Shown here piece by piece: positions 41,086 to 49,144 of a stretch of 64,000 nt of DNA; position 1 is the first letter of the stretch, and each line of letters begins with the position of its first letter. A model generated the notes under the pieces. It saw only the letters and a program-made list of their open reading frames with translations. It ran no database searches and was not told where the DNA came from. The translations under genes and the position numbers were made by a program. Origin of the DNA: Roseateles_E cavernae. GTDB lineage: Bacteria; Pseudomonadota; Gammaproteobacteria; Burkholderiales; Burkholderiaceae_C. Location of the stretch: contig NZ_JBDPLH010000001.1 of assembly GCF_040187885.1 (NCBI RefSeq), positions 682,001 to 746,000 of the forward strand, read 5' to 3'.

Positions 41086-41856
41086 ATGGCCAAAATCTTC
41101 TGCATTGCCAATCAAAAAGGGGGGGTCGGCAAGACCACCACGACGGTCAACCTCGCGGCCGGTCTGGCCCAGGTCGGCCAGCGGGTGCTGGTCGTCGATC
41201 TGGACCCGCAGGGCAATGCCACGATGGGCTCGGGCATCGACAAGCGCGCACTGGAGTTGAGCGTCTATGACGTGCTGCTGGAATCGGCCTCGATCGCCGA
41301 GGCCAAGCAGCGCAACGACAAGGTCGGCTATGACGTGCTGGGCGCCAATCGCGAGCTGGCCGGCGCCGAGGTCGAGTTGGTCGAGCTGGAGCGCCGCGAG
41401 CGCCGCCTCAAGGGTGCGCTGGCCGCCGCCAAGGACGACTACGACTTCGTGCTGATCGACTGCCCGCCCTCGCTGTCGATGCTGACACTGAACGGCCTGT
41501 GCTCGGCCCATGGTGTGGTCGTGCCGATGCAGTGCGAGTACTTCGCGTTGGAGGGCTTGTCCGACCTGGTCAACACGATCAAGCAGGTGCATGCCAATCT
41601 GAACCCGGACCTGCAGATCATCGGCCTGCTCCGGGTGATGTTCGACCCCCGCATCACCTTGCAGCAGCAGGTCAGCGAGCAGCTGAAGAGCCATTTCGGC
41701 GACAAGGTCTTTGACAGTGTGATCCCCCGCAATGTGCGCCTGGCCGAAGCGCCCAGCTACGGTCTGCCGGGCGTGGTGTTCGACCCAGCCTCCAAGGGCG
41801 CGCAGGCCTTTGTCGAGTTCGCCCGGGAGATGGTGCGCCGCGTGGGGGCGATGTGA
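41086..41856 (+). CDS. parA: Chromosome partitioning ATPase
   Basis: The 256-residue ParA/Soj protein has the deviant Walker A NQKGGVGKTTTTVNLAAGLA (residues 8-27) with the signature Lys, LVVDLDPQGNATMGSG (Walker A'), and VLIDCPPSLSMLTLNGL (Walker B). No N-terminal helix-turn-helix, so it is the chromosomal type. It forms gradients on the nucleoid and moves ParB-parS complexes. It follows rsmG and overlaps the following acetyltransferase gene by one base; parB is 2.7 kb away. Confidence 0.97.
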   Translation: MAKIFCIANQKGGVGKTTTTVNLAAGLAQVGQRVLVVDLDPQGNATMGSGIDKRALELSVYDVLLESASIAEAKQRNDKVGYDVLGANRELAGAEVELVELERRERRLKGALAAAKDDYDFVLIDCPPSLSMLTLNGLCSAHGVVVPMQCEYFALEGLSDLVNTIKQVHANLNPDLQIIGLLRVMFDPRITLQQQVSEQLKSHFGDKVFDSVIPRNVRLAEAPSYGLPGVVFDPASKGAQAFVEFAREMVRRVGAM

Positions 41857-42617
41857 TGGGGCTCGAAGCACTGGCGCGTCGCGCCGAAGCGGCCGGTCTC
41901 AATGCCAGCGCCCCGCCCCAGCAAGCCCAGGTCGACGGCTGGCTGATTCGTTTGTCACCGGGCAAGGCCAAGCGCTCGCGCTGCGTCAATGCCTTGAGCA
42001 CCGGCAGCACCGCGCTGGAGCACTTGCTGGGCCGGTGCCGGCAGGCCTTCGATGCGGCCCAGCTGCCGCTGATCGTGCGCATCACCCCCTTCAGCCAGCC
42101 GGCCGATCTGGACGCCCAGCTGGCAGCCAAGGGCTGGTTCGAATTTGATCCGGCCGATGTGATGGTGCGCCCTCAGCTCGATGAGCTGCCGGCCGTCCAT
42201 CAGCGGCTGCAAGCCGTCGATGCGCCGCGCTACGCGCAGATCGTTGGCGAGCTGCGCGGCTCCAGTGCCGGCGCGATCGCTGCCCATGCTGAGCGCATGC
42301 TGGCCGCTGCTGTGCCTTATCAGGGCTTTGTGCTGCAGGGTGGCGCGGGGCAGTTGCTGGCCTGCGGGCAATTCGTCCGCGAGGGCGATATCGTCGGCCT
42401 CTACGACATCTTCACGCCGCCCGAACAGCGCGGCCAGGGCCATGCCCAGCAGCTGTGCAGCGCCTTGCTGCAGGCCGCCAGGGCCCAGGGCGCGGCGCAG
42501 GCCTATCTGCAGGTCGGCAGCGACAATGAAGTCGCCAAGCGCCTGTACGCGCGCCTGGGATTCAGCTTCGCCTACCGCTACCACTACCGGAGCGACAACC
42601 CGGACGCCGTGGACTGA
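41856..42617 (+). CDS. GNAT-family N-acetyltransferase
   Basis: The 253-residue protein has a C-terminal GNAT domain (about residues 115-250): GLYDIFTPPEQRGQGHAQQL carries the acetyl-CoA pyrophosphate loop (Q/RxxGxG/A), and SDNEVAKRLYARLGF the C-terminal helix motif. The N-terminal part also resembles a partial GNAT-like fold (GWLIRLSPGKAKRSRCVNAL). Substrate unknown. The ATG at 41856 overlaps the last base of the parA stop (TGATG), so it is translationally coupled to parA. Confidence 0.88.
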   Translation: MGLEALARRAEAAGLNASAPPQQAQVDGWLIRLSPGKAKRSRCVNALSTGSTALEHLLGRCRQAFDAAQLPLIVRITPFSQPADLDAQLAAKGWFEFDPADVMVRPQLDELPAVHQRLQAVDAPRYAQIVGELRGSSAGAIAAHAERMLAAAVPYQGFVLQGGAGQLLACGQFVREGDIVGLYDIFTPPEQRGQGHAQQLCSALLQAARAQGAAQAYLQVGSDNEVAKRLYARLGFSFAYRYHYRSDNPDAVD

Positions 42618-42630
42618 GTGCGGTCGCGGC

Positions 42631-43065
42631 TCAGTCGCGCGGCTTCCAGACCTTCAGCAAGGTGTGTCGCGTGAAACCGGGCACGAAGTCGTGGACATGG
42701 GCGATGCAGGCGTAGCCGAGGTGCTCGTAGATCTCGGCCACCTCGTCCAGCAGGGTCTCGATCAAGGCATCGACGCAACCGCGACGCAAGGCCTGGGCCT
42801 CCAGCTGGCGCAGGCAGTCGCCACCCAGGCCCTGGCCGCGATCAGCATCGCGGACCCACAGATAGCTGATATAGAGGCGCTGGAACTCGGTACGGCCCCA
42901 GGCACCGGCGACCAAGTCCTCGCCTTCGTACAGCGCACAGGCAATATCGGCCGCATCGCTGCCCTGGGCCTGCTGGCGACCATGGCTGATCACGCCGTCG
43001 CGGATCGCCTCCAGCGCCGATTGCGGCACGGCGTCATCGCGACGCCACTGCCGCGTCGCGCGCAT
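42631..43065 (-). CDS. GNAT-family N-acetyltransferase
   Basis: The 144-residue protein is a small GNAT: YISYLWVRDADRGQGLGGDC has the acetyl-CoA binding RGQGLG loop, and LLDEVAEIYEHLGYACIAHV the C-terminal motif. Its ATG overlaps the argC stop (TGATG), so it is cotranslated with argC. Substrate unknown. It is convergent with the parA-linked acetyltransferase gene. Confidence 0.88.
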   Translation of the reverse strand: MRATRQWRRDDAVPQSALEAIRDGVISHGRQQAQGSDAADIACALYEGEDLVAGAWGRTEFQRLYISYLWVRDADRGQGLGGDCLRQLEAQALRRGCVDALIETLLDEVAEIYEHLGYACIAHVHDFVPGFTRHTLLKVWKPRD

Positions 43066-44006
43066 CAGAGGCCCAGGCCTTCGTCCAGGCCCAGATGCAC
43101 ATTCATCGCCTGCACGGCCGCGCCACTGGCGCCCTTGCCCAGGTTGTCCAGGCGGGCCATCACCAGCACCTGCGTGTCGGAGCCGAACACGAACAGGTCG
43201 ACCCGGTTCGTGTCATTGCAGGCCTGCACATCGAAGAAGCCTGCTTCCAGGGTCGCCGCATCGCGCAGCGGCATCACGCGAATGAAGCGCTCGCCTTCGT
43301 AATGGGCCGCCAGCGCCTGCTGGATGTCCTCGGCCTTGGCGCCAGCGCGCAGCTGGCTCAGATGCAGGGGCACGGTGACGGCCAGGCCCTTGTAGAACTT
43401 GCCGACGATGGGCATGAAGACCGGCGCGGTCTTCAACCCGGTGTGGGCCACCATCTCGGGCAGATGCTTGTGGGCCAGGCCCAGCGCATAGGGGCGCGGC
43501 GAATCCAGCTTGGCATCGCCACCGGCCTCGTACTGCGCAATCATCGATTTGCCGCCACCCGAGTAGCCGGTGATCGAGGTCGCCGACACCAGGGCATCAG
43601 GCGACAGCAGGCCGGCATCGACCAACGGGCGCAGGGCCAGGATGAAGGCGCTGGCATGGCAGCCGGGATTGGCGATGCGCTTGGCGGCGCGGATCTTGGC
43701 GCGCTGGTCGCGGGCCAGCTCGGGCAAGCCGAAGGCCCAGCCGGGCACGGTGCGGTGCGCGGTGCTGGCGTCGATCAGGCAGGTATTGGGGTTGTTGATC
43801 ATCGCGGCCGCTTCGCGCGAGGCCGCGTCGGGCAGGCACAGGAAGGCGACGTCGGCCGCGTTCAGCAGGCGCGCGCGCTCGGCCGGGTCCTTGCGCTTGT
43901 CGGCATCGATGCGCAGCACCTCGATGTCTCGACGCGCGGCCAGATACTCATGAATGCGCAGGCCGGTCGTGCCCTCTTGACCATCCACAAACACCGCGTA
44001 CGTCAT
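43065..44006 (-). CDS. argC: N-acetyl-gamma-glutamyl-phosphate reductase, type 2
   Basis: The 313-residue enzyme reduces N-acetylglutamyl phosphate to the semialdehyde in arginine synthesis. It is of the shorter type 2: VFVDGQEGTTGLRIHEYLA at the start, FLCLPDAASREAA, and IANPGCHASAFILALRPLVD with the catalytic Cys. Length fits the type. It starts at 44006; open frame upstream lacks conserved residues. Located between parA and parB on the opposite strand. Confidence 0.95.
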   Translation of the reverse strand: MTYAVFVDGQEGTTGLRIHEYLAARRDIEVLRIDADKRKDPAERARLLNAADVAFLCLPDAASREAAAMINNPNTCLIDASTAHRTVPGWAFGLPELARDQRAKIRAAKRIANPGCHASAFILALRPLVDAGLLSPDALVSATSITGYSGGGKSMIAQYEAGGDAKLDSPRPYALGLAHKHLPEMVAHTGLKTAPVFMPIVGKFYKGLAVTVPLHLSQLRAGAKAEDIQQALAAHYEGERFIRVMPLRDAATLEAGFFDVQACNDTNRVDLFVFGSDTQVLVMARLDNLGKGASGAAVQAMNVHLGLDEGLGL

Positions 44007-44051
44007 GACATCTCCAGCACAATGAGCAACAAAGGAAGCGAAGCATAAAGC

Positions 44052-44594
44052 ATGACGATGTCTGACGAACGCGTGTTGTTGTTGCCCGGTTGGCTGAACT
44101 CCGACCACTATCACTGGCAAAGCCGCTGGGAGCGGCAGTTCGGCCACCAGCGCGTCGAGCAGGCCGACTGGCAATGGCCGCGGCGCGGCGACTGGATGGC
44201 CCGGCTGGACGAGGTGCTGCTGGCCGATCCGCGCCCCGCCCTGCTGGTCGCCCATTCGCTGGGCTGCCAGCTGGTGGCCGCCTGGAGCCAGCATTCTCAA
44301 CACACAGCCCGCGTGCGCGGCGCCCTGCTGGTCGCGCCACCGGATACCGAGGCCGAGCACATGCCACCACAGCTGCACAACTGGCGGCCCATCCGCCGCC
44401 CGCGCCTGCCCTTCAAGGCCATCGCCGTGATCAGCAGCGACGACCCCTACTGCGATCCGGCACGCGCCAGCCAGATGGCGGCCGACTGGGGTGCCGAGCT
44501 GGTGATCGCTGGCCCGCGCGGCCATTTGAACAGTGAGTCCGGCCTGAGCGACTGGCCCGAGGGTCAGGCCTTGCTGGCCTCTCTGAGGTCATAA
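44052..44594 (+). CDS. RBBP9/YdeN-family serine hydrolase
   Basis: The 180-residue protein matches RBBP9/YdeN: VLLLPGWLNSDHYHWQSRWE (the family's PGw..S...HWq...E motif), LLVAHSLGCQLVAAW with nucleophile Ser, SSDDPYCDP with Asp and GPRGHLNSESGLSDWPEG with His. These complete the triad. Substrate unknown. An alpha/beta hydrolase of this type directly upstream of parB is seen in other Burkholderiales as I recall; here it lies 16 bases before parB. Confidence 0.9.
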   Translation: MTMSDERVLLLPGWLNSDHYHWQSRWERQFGHQRVEQADWQWPRRGDWMARLDEVLLADPRPALLVAHSLGCQLVAAWSQHSQHTARVRGALLVAPPDTEAEHMPPQLHNWRPIRRPRLPFKAIAVISSDDPYCDPARASQMAADWGAELVIAGPRGHLNSESGLSDWPEGQALLASLRS

Positions 44595-44610
44595 GCGACA
44601 ATCGCGCCCT

Positions 44611-45528
44611 ATGGTCACGAAAAAACCCAAAGGCCTCGGCATGGGCCTGGAAGCCCTGCTGGGCCCCAAAGTCAGCGAGAACGCTGGCGCCGCCGCCCGC
44701 GACGGCGAACCCAGCAGCCTGCGCCTGGAGCTGATGCAGGCCGGCAAATACCAGCCGCGCACCCGCATGGACGAGGGCTCGCTGTACGAGCTGGCCGAGA
44801 GCATCAAGGGCCAGGGCATCATGCAGCCCATTCTCGTGCGCCCCATCAGCGCCGAGTCCTCCAAGGACGGCGAGGCCCGCTACGAGATCATCGCCGGCGA
44901 ACGGCGCTTCCGCGCCGCCAAGCTGGCGGGCTTGCGCGAGGTGCCGGTGCTGGTCAAGACCGTGCCCGACGAGGCCGCGGCGGCGATGGCCCTGATCGAG
45001 AACATCCAGCGCGAGGACCTGAACCCGCTGGAAGAAGCGCAAGGCCTGAAGCGCCTGACCGAGGAGTTCGGCCTGACCCACGAACAGGCCGCCCAGGCGG
45101 TGGGCCGCTCGCGCAGCGCCGCCAGCAATCTCTTGCGCCTGCTGCAGCTCGCCGAACCGGTGCAGGCCATGCTGATGGCCGGCGATCTGGACATGGGCCA
45201 TGCCCGTGCGCTGCTGCCGCTGGACGGCGCCCACCAGATCACCACGGCCACCGAGATCGCCGCCAAGAAGCTCAGCGTGCGCGAGGCCGAAAAGCTGGTC
45301 GCACGCCATCAGGGCGCGGGTCGCCAGTCGCCCTTGCTGCGCGTCAAGAACGACAAGAGCCGCGACCTCCTGCGCCTGGAGGAGGAGCTGTCGGATTTGT
45401 TGACGGCCCAGGTCGAGGTGCGCGTGAAGAAGCGCACCAAGCGCGGCGAGCAGGGCGAGGTGTCGATCCAGTTCGGCTCGCTGGACGAACTCAACGGACT
45501 GATCGACCGGCTGCGCGGCCCGCAGTAA
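44611..45528 (+). CDS. parB: ParB/Spo0J partition protein
   Basis: The 305-residue protein has the conserved ParB core: YQPRTRMDEGSLYELAESIK, YEIIAGERRFRAAKLAGLRE with the GERRFRA motif of the CTP-binding pocket, ENIQREDLNPLEEAQGLKRL, and the parS-reading helix-turn-helix (LTHEQAAQAVGRSRSAASNL). The C-terminal dimerisation segment is present. ParB loads at the parS sites in mnmG/rsmG and recruits SMC. A Rho-independent terminator follows. Confidence 0.97.
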   Translation: MVTKKPKGLGMGLEALLGPKVSENAGAAARDGEPSSLRLELMQAGKYQPRTRMDEGSLYELAESIKGQGIMQPILVRPISAESSKDGEARYEIIAGERRFRAAKLAGLREVPVLVKTVPDEAAAAMALIENIQREDLNPLEEAQGLKRLTEEFGLTHEQAAQAVGRSRSAASNLLRLLQLAEPVQAMLMAGDLDMGHARALLPLDGAHQITTATEIAAKKLSVREAEKLVARHQGAGRQSPLLRVKNDKSRDLLRLEEELSDLLTAQVEVRVKKRTKRGEQGEVSIQFGSLDELNGLIDRLRGPQ

Positions 45529-45548
45529 GTCCGCAGGTAAAGCCGTGC

Positions 45549-45576
45549 AAAGCCGTGACTCGTTCACGGCTTTTTT
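45549..45576 (+). terminator. Rho-independent terminator after parB
   Basis: AAGCCGTGA pairs with TCACGGCTT around a five-base loop and is followed by a run of T. It lies about 20 bases downstream of the parB stop. Confidence 0.9.
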
Positions 45577-45594
45577 GTCTGCGCCGAGCAAAGC

Positions 45595-45610
45595 TGGCAC
45601 GCCCTATGCA
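45595..45610 (+). promoter_or_regulatory. Sigma-54-like promoter
   Basis: TGGCACGCCCTATGCA matches TGGCACG-N4-TTGCA with one mismatch and exact GG-GC spacing. In E. coli the homologous yeaGH operon is sigma-54/NtrC dependent in nitrogen starvation, supporting the call. The leader to prkA would be about 310 bases. Confidence 0.55.
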
Positions 45611-45701
45611 TATTGATATTCGCTGCCCATCCACCGTTTTCGGGGGGGTGGCTCAGGGGGTCAGGTCTTGCCTTGCACGAAAAATCACAGAAGGGCGTAG
45701 C

Positions 45702-45743
45702 ATGGTGTCAACTCAGGGAGCATTCGACGTGTTGAAGGCCTAA
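45702..45743 (+). CDS. Possible 13-residue leader peptide upstream of prkA
   Basis: ATG 45702 is preceded by AGAAGGG with good spacing and opens MVSTQGAFDVLKA, ending in TAA at 45743. The stop is directly followed by tandem hairpins, an arrangement like translation-coupled leaders. Codons show no run of one amino acid, so classical attenuation is not obvious. Confidence 0.35.
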   Translation: MVSTQGAFDVLKA

Positions 45744-45744
45744 G

Positions 45745-45782
45745 ACAGGGCTTATCCTGTGTTCAAGGCGGCAGCCTTGAAC
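45745..45782 (+). other. Two back-to-back hairpins in the prkA leader
   Basis: ACAGG/CCTGT (45745-45760) is followed without gap by GTTCAAGGC/GCCTTGAAC (45761-45782, nine perfect pairs, loop GGCA). There is no T-run, so this is more likely a stabilising or regulatory RNA structure than a terminator. Confidence 0.5.
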
Positions 45783-45926
45783 GAAGCTAGAGTTGAAGAG
45801 ATCACGCTGAACCTCGGAAAGCTCTGATGACGCCTCGGCCCAGATTTAGGGGCGCCATCAGAACTTCCCAGACGACGCCGGGTAGCCCATGACCCGCGCC
45901 GTCTCACCCCGACACAGGAGGTCAGC

Positions 45927-47849
45927 ATGGACGTGATCAGCAGCTTCGCCGCTCGCTACGAACGCACAAGGGTTGAAGAAATCTCTCTCGAAGAGTATCT
46001 GGCCGAGTGCAAACGCAATCCCCTCGCCTACGCCACCGCAGCCGAGCGCATGCTGCAGGCCATCGGCGAGCCGCAGATGGTGGACACCCGCAATGACACG
46101 CGGCTGTCGCGCATCTTCGCGAACAAGACCATCAAGATCTATCCCGCCTTCGCCGAGTTCTACGGCATGGAGGACGCGATCGAGCAGGTGGTCAGCTATT
46201 TCCGCCATGCCGCGCAGGGGTTGGAGGAGAAAAAGCAGATCCTCTACCTGCTGGGCCCGGTCGGCGGCGGCAAGAGCTCGATCGCCGAACGCCTCAAGTA
46301 CCTGATGGAGCAGGTGCCCTTCTACGCACTGGCCGGCTCGCCGGTCAACGAGTCGCCGCTGGGCCTGTTCAATGCGGCCGAGGACGGCCCGCTGCTGGAC
46401 AAGGAATACGGCATCCCGCTGCGCTACCTGAACCGCGTGATGAGCCCCTGGGCCGTCAAGCGGCTTGAGGAGTTCGGTGGCGACATCCGCCGCTTCAAGG
46501 TCGTCAAGCGCTATCCCAGCGTGCTCAAGCAGATCGGCGTGGCCAAGACCGAGCCGGGCGATGAGAACAACCAGGACATCTCGTCCCTGGTCGGCAAGGT
46601 CGATATCCGCAAGCTCGAGACCTATGCGCAGGACGATCCCGATGCCTACAGCTATTCCGGCGGCCTGTGCCTGGCCAACCAGGGCCTGCTGGAGTTCGTC
46701 GAGATGTTCAAGGCGCCGATCAAGGTGCTGCACCCGCTGCTGACCGCCACCCAGGAGGGCAACTTCAAGGGCACCGAGGGCTTTGGCGCGATCCCCTTCG
46801 ACGGCATCGTGCTCGCCCACAGCAATGAGAGCGAGTGGAAGACTTTCCGCAACAACAAGAACAACGAGGCCTTCCTGGACCGCATCTACATCGTCAAGGT
46901 GCCCTACTGCCTGCGCGTCTCCGAGGAGGTCAAGATCTACGAGAAGCTGATCCGCGGCTCCTCGTTGGCCCAGGCCAAATGCGCGCCCGGTACCTTGAAG
47001 ATGATGAGCCAGTTCGCGATCCTGACCCGGCTGAAGGAGCCGGAAAACTCCTCGCTGTATTCGAAGATGCAGGTCTACGACGGCGACAACCTGAAGGACA
47101 CCGACCCGCGCGCCAAGAGTTATCAGGAGTACCGCGACTACGCCGGCGTCGACGAGGGCATGAGCGGCGTCTCGACCCGCTTCGCCTACAAGATCATCTC
47201 CAAGGTCTTCAATTTCGACAGCGCCGAGGTGGCGGCCAATCCGGTGCATCTGATGTATGTGCTGGAGCAGCAGATCGAGCGCGAACAGTTCCCGGCCGAG
47301 ACCGAGCAGAAGTATGTCGGCTTCATCAAGGAGCTGCTGGCGCCGCGCTATGCCGAGTTCATCGGCAAGGAGATCCAGACCGCCTATCTGGAAAGCTATA
47401 GCGAATACGGCCAGAACATCTTCGACCGCTACGTCACCTATGCCGACTACTGGATCCAGGATCAGGAGTACCGCGACACCGACACCGGCGAGGTGTTTGA
47501 TCGCTCGGCGCTGAACGGCGAGCTGGAGAAGATCGAGAAGCCGGCCGGCATCAGCAATCCCAAGGACTTCCGCAACGAGATCGTCAACTTCGTCTTGCGG
47601 GCGCGCGCCAACAATGCCGGCAAGAACCCGGCCTGGACCAGCTACGAGAAGCTGCGTACCGTGATCGAGAAGAAGATGTTCTCGAACACCGAGGAGCTGC
47701 TGCCGGTGATCAGCTTCAATGCCAAGGCCAGTGCCGACGAGGCCAAGAAGCACGAGAACTTCGTCCAGCGCATGGTGGACAAGGGCTACACGGCCAAGCA
47801 GGTGCGTTTGCTGTGCGAGTGGTATCTCAGAGTCCGCAAGAGCTCATGA
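45927..47849 (+). CDS. prkA: PrkA-type serine protein kinase / AAA+ protein
   Basis: The 640-residue protein is PrkA (YeaG). It has an AAA domain with Walker A LLGPVGGGKSSIAERLK (about residue 107-123), IPFDGIVLAHSNESEWKTFR in the Walker B/sensor part, and a C-terminal kinase-like/PrkA domain (about 400-640). YeaG has been linked to stress and stationary-phase adaptation; AAA+ protease activity has been described in Bacillus. AGGAGG lies six bases before ATG. It is followed 14 bases later by yeaH and then spoVR, the usual conserved three-gene operon. Confidence 0.96.
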   Translation: MDVISSFAARYERTRVEEISLEEYLAECKRNPLAYATAAERMLQAIGEPQMVDTRNDTRLSRIFANKTIKIYPAFAEFYGMEDAIEQVVSYFRHAAQGLEEKKQILYLLGPVGGGKSSIAERLKYLMEQVPFYALAGSPVNESPLGLFNAAEDGPLLDKEYGIPLRYLNRVMSPWAVKRLEEFGGDIRRFKVVKRYPSVLKQIGVAKTEPGDENNQDISSLVGKVDIRKLETYAQDDPDAYSYSGGLCLANQGLLEFVEMFKAPIKVLHPLLTATQEGNFKGTEGFGAIPFDGIVLAHSNESEWKTFRNNKNNEAFLDRIYIVKVPYCLRVSEEVKIYEKLIRGSSLAQAKCAPGTLKMMSQFAILTRLKEPENSSLYSKMQVYDGDNLKDTDPRAKSYQEYRDYAGVDEGMSGVSTRFAYKIISKVFNFDSAEVAANPVHLMYVLEQQIEREQFPAETEQKYVGFIKELLAPRYAEFIGKEIQTAYLESYSEYGQNIFDRYVTYADYWIQDQEYRDTDTGEVFDRSALNGELEKIEKPAGISNPKDFRNEIVNFVLRARANNAGKNPAWTSYEKLRTVIEKKMFSNTEELLPVISFNAKASADEAKKHENFVQRMVDKGYTAKQVRLLCEWYLRVRKSS

Positions 47850-47863
47850 TCTGAGGAGCCCCG

Positions 47864-49144
47864 ATGCTTCAACAAATCATCGATCGCAGGCTGTCAGGGA
47901 AAAACAAGTCGATAGGCAACCGCGAGCGCTTTCTGCGCCGCCACAAGGAGCAGATCCGCGAGGCGGTGAAGCGGGCCGTCGACGGCCGCGGCATCCGCGA
48001 TATGGAGCGCGGCGAAGAGGTGCGCATCCCGAAGAAGGACCTCAGCGAGCCGGTGTTCGGCCATGGCGAGGGCGGCGTGCGCGAGGTGGTGCGGCCCGGC
48101 AACACCGAACATGTGCGTGGTGATCGCATCGCCAAGCCGCCCGGTGGCGGCGGTGGCCAGGGCGGCGGCCAGGCCAGCGATTCGGGCGAAGGCGAGGACG
48201 ACTTCGTCTTCCACCTCAGCCGCGAGGAGTTCATGCAGGTCTTCTTCGACGACCTGGCCCTGCCCAACCTCGAACGCACCCAGTTGGCCGATACGCCGGA
48301 GTGGAAGAGCCACCGCGCCGGCTATGTCTCGGACGGCACGCCGACGAACTTGCATGTGGTGCGCTCGATGCGCGGCGCCTTGGGCCGACGCATCGCGCTG
48401 GGCACCAGCAAGCGGCGCGAGCTGCACGAGCTGGAGGAGCGCCTGGACCTGCTGCACCGCGAGGATGCGCGCAAGCTCGATGTGCAGGCCGCACTGCAGG
48501 AGACCGAGGCCCGCATCCTGTTCCTGCGCCAGCGCATCAAGGCCATTCCCTTTCTCGACCCGATCGATCTGCGCTTTCGCAACCGCGTGCGGGTGCCGGT
48601 GCCGACCAGCCGGGCCGTGATGTTCTGCCTGATGGATGTCAGCGGCTCGATGGACGAGAGCCGCAAGGATCTGGCCAAGCGCTTCTTCATCCTGCTCTAT
48701 CTGTTCCTGACCCGGCACTACGAGAAGATCGAGGTGGTCTTCATCCGCCACCATACCCAGGCCCAGGAGGTCGACGAGCAGAACTTCTTCCACGCCACCG
48801 AGACGGGCGGCACCGTGGTCTCCAGCGCCCTGGTGCTGATGGAAGAGATCATCCGCGAGCGCTATCCGCGCAGCGAATGGAATATCTACGGCGCCCAGGC
48901 CAGCGACGGCGACAACTGGCACCATGACAGCGGCCGTTGCCGCGAGCTGCTGGCCGACAAGATCCTGCCGCTGTGCCGCTACTTCGCCTATGTGCAGGTG
49001 GCCGAGGCCGAGCAGAACCTCTGGGAGGAGTACGCCAAGCTCAGCGACGAGGTCGGTCACTTCGCGATGCGCAAGGCCGTCGAGGCCTCGCAGATCTACC
49101 CGGTCTTCCGCGAGCTGTTCAAGAAGGAAGGGGCCAGCACATGA
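47864..49144 (+). CDS. yeaH: YeaH/YhbH family protein (DUF444)
   Basis: The 426-residue protein matches DUF444: RRLSGKNKSIGNRERFLRRH near the start, FVFHLSREEFMQVFFDDLAL, and a von Willebrand A-like half with VMFCLMDVSGSMDESRKDLA (MIDAS DxSGS) and ATETGGTVVSSALVLM. A Gly-rich linker (GGGGQGGGQ) separates the parts. It is the usual PrkA partner; molecular role uncertain. Stop overlaps spoVR by four bases. Confidence 0.95.
   Translation: MLQQIIDRRLSGKNKSIGNRERFLRRHKEQIREAVKRAVDGRGIRDMERGEEVRIPKKDLSEPVFGHGEGGVREVVRPGNTEHVRGDRIAKPPGGGGGQGGGQASDSGEGEDDFVFHLSREEFMQVFFDDLALPNLERTQLADTPEWKSHRAGYVSDGTPTNLHVVRSMRGALGRRIALGTSKRRELHELEERLDLLHREDARKLDVQAALQETEARILFLRQRIKAIPFLDPIDLRFRNRVRVPVPTSRAVMFCLMDVSGSMDESRKDLAKRFFILLYLFLTRHYEKIEVVFIRHHTQAQEVDEQNFFHATETGGTVVSSALVLMEEIIRERYPRSEWNIYGAQASDGDNWHHDSGRCRELLADKILPLCRYFAYVQVAEAEQNLWEEYAKLSDEVGHFAMRKAVEASQIYPVFRELFKKEGAST

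Larger units (their letters stand above)
45577..45926 (+). other. 350-base leader/promoter region of the prkA operon
   Basis: No normal-size gene is seen. The stretch holds a sigma-54-like promoter (45595), a 13-codon mini-ORF (45702) and two adjacent hairpins (45745-45782) before the AGGAGG of prkA. Confidence 0.6.
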
